From JBGRQA01 sp041725895 (GTDB lineage: Bacteria > Bacteroidota > Bacteroidia > Bacteroidales > Marinifilaceae), in NCBI GenBank assembly GCA_041725895.1, contig JBGRQA010000050.1, forward strand, positions 1 through 24,101: a DNA stretch of 24,101 bases, written 5' to 3'. Shown here one piece after another: positions 21,391-24,101 of the stretch. A program made the position numbers and the translations under genes. Position 1 is the first letter of the stretch; every line of letters begins with the position of its first letter. The notes under the pieces are model-generated. The model saw only the letters and a program-made list of their open reading frames with translations, searched no databases and had not been told where the DNA came from.

Positions 21391-23892
21391 ATGGATTCAA
21401 AATTTTCACCGCGAATAAAAGATGTTCTCTCATACAGCAAAGAGGAAGCTGAAAGATTGGGGAACAATGCCATAGGTACAGAACACCTTTTTCTTGGAAT
21501 TCTACGTGAAGGAGAAGGCATAGCTGTTGACGTTCTAATATCCCTTGGAGTAGATCTTTACGAGCTGCGCAAAAGCATTGAGAAAAAGCTTCGGTCGGAT
21601 GCAATTACCAATTTGGATTTGAACAACATACCGCTTCGTCGTTCAGCTGAGAGGGTGCTGAAACTAATCTATCTTGAAGCGAAAGCCATGCACAACAAAA
21701 CCATTGACACCAGCCATCTGCTGCTGGCCATCCTTAAGGATGACAAAAGCTTGGTGACTCAATTCCTAGACAAACAAACCATTGGCTACAACACTGTAAA
21801 AGAGAACTTAAAAAGTTTGTTTCCCAAAGCACAATCCGATTACCCTCCCGAAGAAGGAGAAAGTCGTGGAGGTGCTCTTGGAGGAGATTCCAAAAAAGCA
21901 GGACGGTCTAAATCAGAAACTCCCGTACTTGACAACTTTGGAATTGATATTACCAAAGCTGCCGAAGAAGGAACTCTTGACCCTATTGTAGGAAGGGAAA
22001 CAGAAATTGAACGACTGGCTCAAATTCTAAGTCGAAGAAAAAAGAACAACCCAATTTTGATCGGTGAACCTGGGGTGGGAAAATCTGCAATCGCTGAAGG
22101 ATTAGCGCTTCGCATCATCCAAAAAAAGGTTTCGAGAGTACTTTTTGGGAAGAGAGTCGTTACACTTGATTTGGCTTCCATTGTAGCAGGCACAAAATAT
22201 CGTGGACAATTTGAAGAACGAATGAAAGCCATTCTAAATGAACTTTCCAAAACCTCTGATGTCATCCTATTTATTGATGAGATCCACACCATCGTTGGAG
22301 CCGGAGGCGCTACCGGATCTCTGGATGCCGCCAATATGCTGAAACCCGCATTGGCACGTGGTGAAATTCAATGTATCGGAGCTACCACCCTTGACGAATA
22401 CCGCCAGAACATAGAGAAAGACGGAGCCTTGGAGCGTCGATTCCAAAAAGTTATGGTCGAACCCACTTCCCCTGAAGAAACCCTTGATATCTTGAATAAT
22501 ATCAAGCAACGTTACGAGGACCACCATAACGTGAACTACACTCCGGAAGCAATTGACGCTTGCGTTAAATTAACCGGAAGATACATTAGCGATCGTTATT
22601 TGCCAGATAAGGCTATTGATGCCTTGGACGAAGCTGGTTCAAGAGTTCACATTTCGAACATTCACGTTCCTGTTGTGATTGAGGACCTTGAAAAGAAGAT
22701 CGAGGATACTCGTCAAAATAAAATCAAAGCTGTAAAAGCGCAGAAATTTGAACTTGCCGCCAGCTTTAGAGATAAGGAAAAGAATTTTTCTGAAGATCTG
22801 GAGAAGGAAAAGGAAAAATGGGAACTTGAACTAACACAGCATCGTGAAACAGTAACCGAAGAAGACATTGCCGAAGTTGTTGCAATGATGACCGGTGTTC
22901 CGGTTACGCGTATCGCTCAAGCTGAAGGAACCCGTCTTTTACAAATGGACAAGGAACTGACCGGAAAAGTTATTGGTCAGGATGAAGCCATTGAAAAAAT
23001 AGTAAAAGCAATTCAGCGAAACAGAGCTGGTCTAAAAGATCCAAATAAACCAATTGGCACCTTTGTGTTTCTTGGCCCTACAGGGGTTGGTAAAACCCAA
23101 TTGGCTAAAGTTCTTTCAGAATATCTATTCGACAGCGTCGACTCACTTATTCGTGTTGATATGAGTGAGTATATGGAAAAATTTGCTGTCTCTCGTTTGG
23201 TAGGTGCCCCTCCTGGATATGTTGGCTACGAAGAAGGTGGTCAACTAACTGAAAAAGTTCGTAGAAAACCTTATTCGGTAGTTCTTTTGGATGAGATCGA
23301 AAAAGCACATCCAGATGTTTTCAACATCCTTTTACAGGTTCTCGATGATGGACAATTAACCGACAGTCTTGGACGTAAAGTAGACTTTAAGAACACAATA
23401 ATCATTATGACTTCGAACATCGGTAGTCGTGAATTAAAGGATTTCGGAAAAGGAATTGGATTTGAAAGCCCCTCTTCTAAGGACAAGAACGAATATGCCA
23501 AAGGAGTTATTTTCAAAGCTTTGAAAAAAGCTTTTGCGCCAGAATTCCTGAACCGAATAGATGATGTTGTCATGTTTAACTCCCTCACAAAGGAAGATAT
23601 CCATAAAATAATTGATATCGAACTGAAAGGGCTATACAAGCGCATTACAGATCTTGGTTATTCCATAAAAATATCTCCTTCAGCCAAAGACTTTATCGCA
23701 GAGAAGGGATACGACATCCAATTTGGAGCTCGCCCACTCAAACGCGCCATTCAAAAATACCTTGAAGATGAAATGGCTGAGGTTATTATAAAAGCTTCCA
23801 TTGTTGAGGGAGATACCATTTCTGTTGGTTTAGACAAAACCAAAGAAAAAATCACGATTCGAATTCTTAAGCAAAAAGAACTCAGCGATTAA
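21391..23892 (+). CDS. clpC: ClpC-type AAA+ unfoldase
   Basis: An 833-residue Hsp100 unfoldase that feeds substrates to the ClpP protease. Order of domains: Clp N-domain with two repeats (about 1-145); linker; first AAA+ with Walker A GEPGVGKS (225-232) and Walker B VILFIDEIH (291-299); a UVR-like middle domain (about 433-485), shorter than in ClpB; second AAA+ with Walker A GPTGVGKT (562-569) and Walker B VVLLDEIEKAH (630-640); and a C-terminal small domain. The tripeptide IGF (689-691, in GKGIGFE) matches the ClpP-docking loop, which with the short middle domain separates it from the disaggregase ClpB. It diverges from gyrA, no adaptor or ctsR/mcsAB genes are present, and a strong terminator follows. 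All ATPase residues look intact. Confidence 0.97.
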   Translation: MDSKFSPRIKDVLSYSKEEAERLGNNAIGTEHLFLGILREGEGIAVDVLISLGVDLYELRKSIEKKLRSDAITNLDLNNIPLRRSAERVLKLIYLEAKAMHNKTIDTSHLLLAILKDDKSLVTQFLDKQTIGYNTVKENLKSLFPKAQSDYPPEEGESRGGALGGDSKKAGRSKSETPVLDNFGIDITKAAEEGTLDPIVGRETEIERLAQILSRRKKNNPILIGEPGVGKSAIAEGLALRIIQKKVSRVLFGKRVVTLDLASIVAGTKYRGQFEERMKAILNELSKTSDVILFIDEIHTIVGAGGATGSLDAANMLKPALARGEIQCIGATTLDEYRQNIEKDGALERRFQKVMVEPTSPEETLDILNNIKQRYEDHHNVNYTPEAIDACVKLTGRYISDRYLPDKAIDALDEAGSRVHISNIHVPVVIEDLEKKIEDTRQNKIKAVKAQKFELAASFRDKEKNFSEDLEKEKEKWELELTQHRETVTEEDIAEVVAMMTGVPVTRIAQAEGTRLLQMDKELTGKVIGQDEAIEKIVKAIQRNRAGLKDPNKPIGTFVFLGPTGVGKTQLAKVLSEYLFDSVDSLIRVDMSEYMEKFAVSRLVGAPPGYVGYEEGGQLTEKVRRKPYSVVLLDEIEKAHPDVFNILLQVLDDGQLTDSLGRKVDFKNTIIIMTSNIGSRELKDFGKGIGFESPSSKDKNEYAKGVIFKALKKAFAPEFLNRIDDVVMFNSLTKEDIHKIIDIELKGLYKRITDLGYSIKISPSAKDFIAEKGYDIQFGARPLKRAIQKYLEDEMAEVIIKASIVEGDTISVGLDKTKEKITIRILKQKELSD

Positions 23893-23899
23893 AATACAG

Positions 23900-23926
23900 G
23901 CCGGTAGTAATACCGGCTTTTTTTTT
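23900..23926 (+). terminator. Intrinsic terminator after clpC
   Basis: GCCGGTA (23900-23906) pairs with TACCGGC (23911-23917) around GTAA, followed by nine T. It begins 8 bp after the stop. Confidence 0.95.
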
Positions 23927-24047
23927 GATTTCTTCAGATGAAATCATGCTCGCTCATTTTTTCGTAGAACTATATCCGCCAAAAATAGCAAGCCAACATC
24001 TCCTTCGAATAAAACTTTGATTATGAAGTTGTTTAAAGTTGTCTGAG

Positions 24048-24075
24048 TAATATGATACTAAAAGCAATCATATTA
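24048..24075. repeat. AT-rich inverted repeat near the window end
   Basis: TAATATGAT (24048-24056) and ATCATATTA (24067-24075) are perfect 9-bp inverted copies around a 10-nt loop. There is no T-tract directly after it. No gene is seen between 23927 and the end of the window, so it may belong to the control region of the next gene. Confidence 0.45.
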
Positions 24076-24101
24076 AGAGCTTTCCAGTGAGATTTTTTTG
24101 T

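Noticed and set aside
1..24101. tRNA, rRNA, insertion sequence, integrase or attachment site
   Set aside because: I found no cloverleaf, rRNA core, transposase, integrase or terminal repeats anywhere in the window.

Overview
The window reads as a chromosomal segment of a Bacteroidota bacterium, most likely class Bacteroidia (an order such as Marinilabiliales is a guess, not a demonstration). The base composition is AT-rich, Shine-Dalgarno sequences are weak or absent, and several genes have the Bacteroidota-type -7 box TAnnTTTG upstream. The proteins also fit: a MaeB-type malic enzyme, Bacteroidota-style GyrA, ClpC, short-LID adenylate kinase, GH130 enzymes and secreted TPR proteins. I see no tRNA, rRNA, IS element, prophage or CRISPR array.

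Layout. Positions 1-749 are non-coding apart from doubtful ORFs and hold a ten-copy TCCTGC array phased at 20-21 bp (99-290). Then come a Bax-type glucosaminidase lipoprotein (750-1589), a secreted TPR protein (1750-2487), a small secreted protein of unknown function (2593-3078), maeB (3444-5705) and a TRIC/UPF0126 membrane protein (5894-6511). Positions 6596-10708 form a carbohydrate locus. A long GH130 enzyme on + meets, tail to tail, a - strand operon of zinc-ribbon protein, GH130 enzyme and GT4 glycosyltransferase; the two convergent stop codons overlap. A small membrane protein (11015-11404) and a two-domain adenylate kinase fusion (11571-12740) follow. Next is a two-gene signalling operon: a FIST-domain sensor and a hybrid histidine kinase with receiver (13072-15906). 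On the - strand lie two tandem 389-residue paralogous TPR exported proteins (16055-18468) downstream of gyrA (18552-21086). gyrA diverges from clpC (21391-23892) across a 304-bp AT-rich region.

How the genes fit together. Much of the window is housekeeping: DNA supercoiling (GyrA), proteolysis (ClpC), C4/C3 carbon balance (MaeB) and nucleotide balance (Adk-like). The two less ordinary units are the GH130/GT4 locus, which suggests building and phosphorolytic or hydrolytic turnover of a beta-mannoside, and the FIST/hybrid-kinase pair, which suggests sensing of a small metabolite. Clear hairpin-plus-T-tract terminators separate most units. One of them, after gyrA, seems to overlap the promoter of the next gene.
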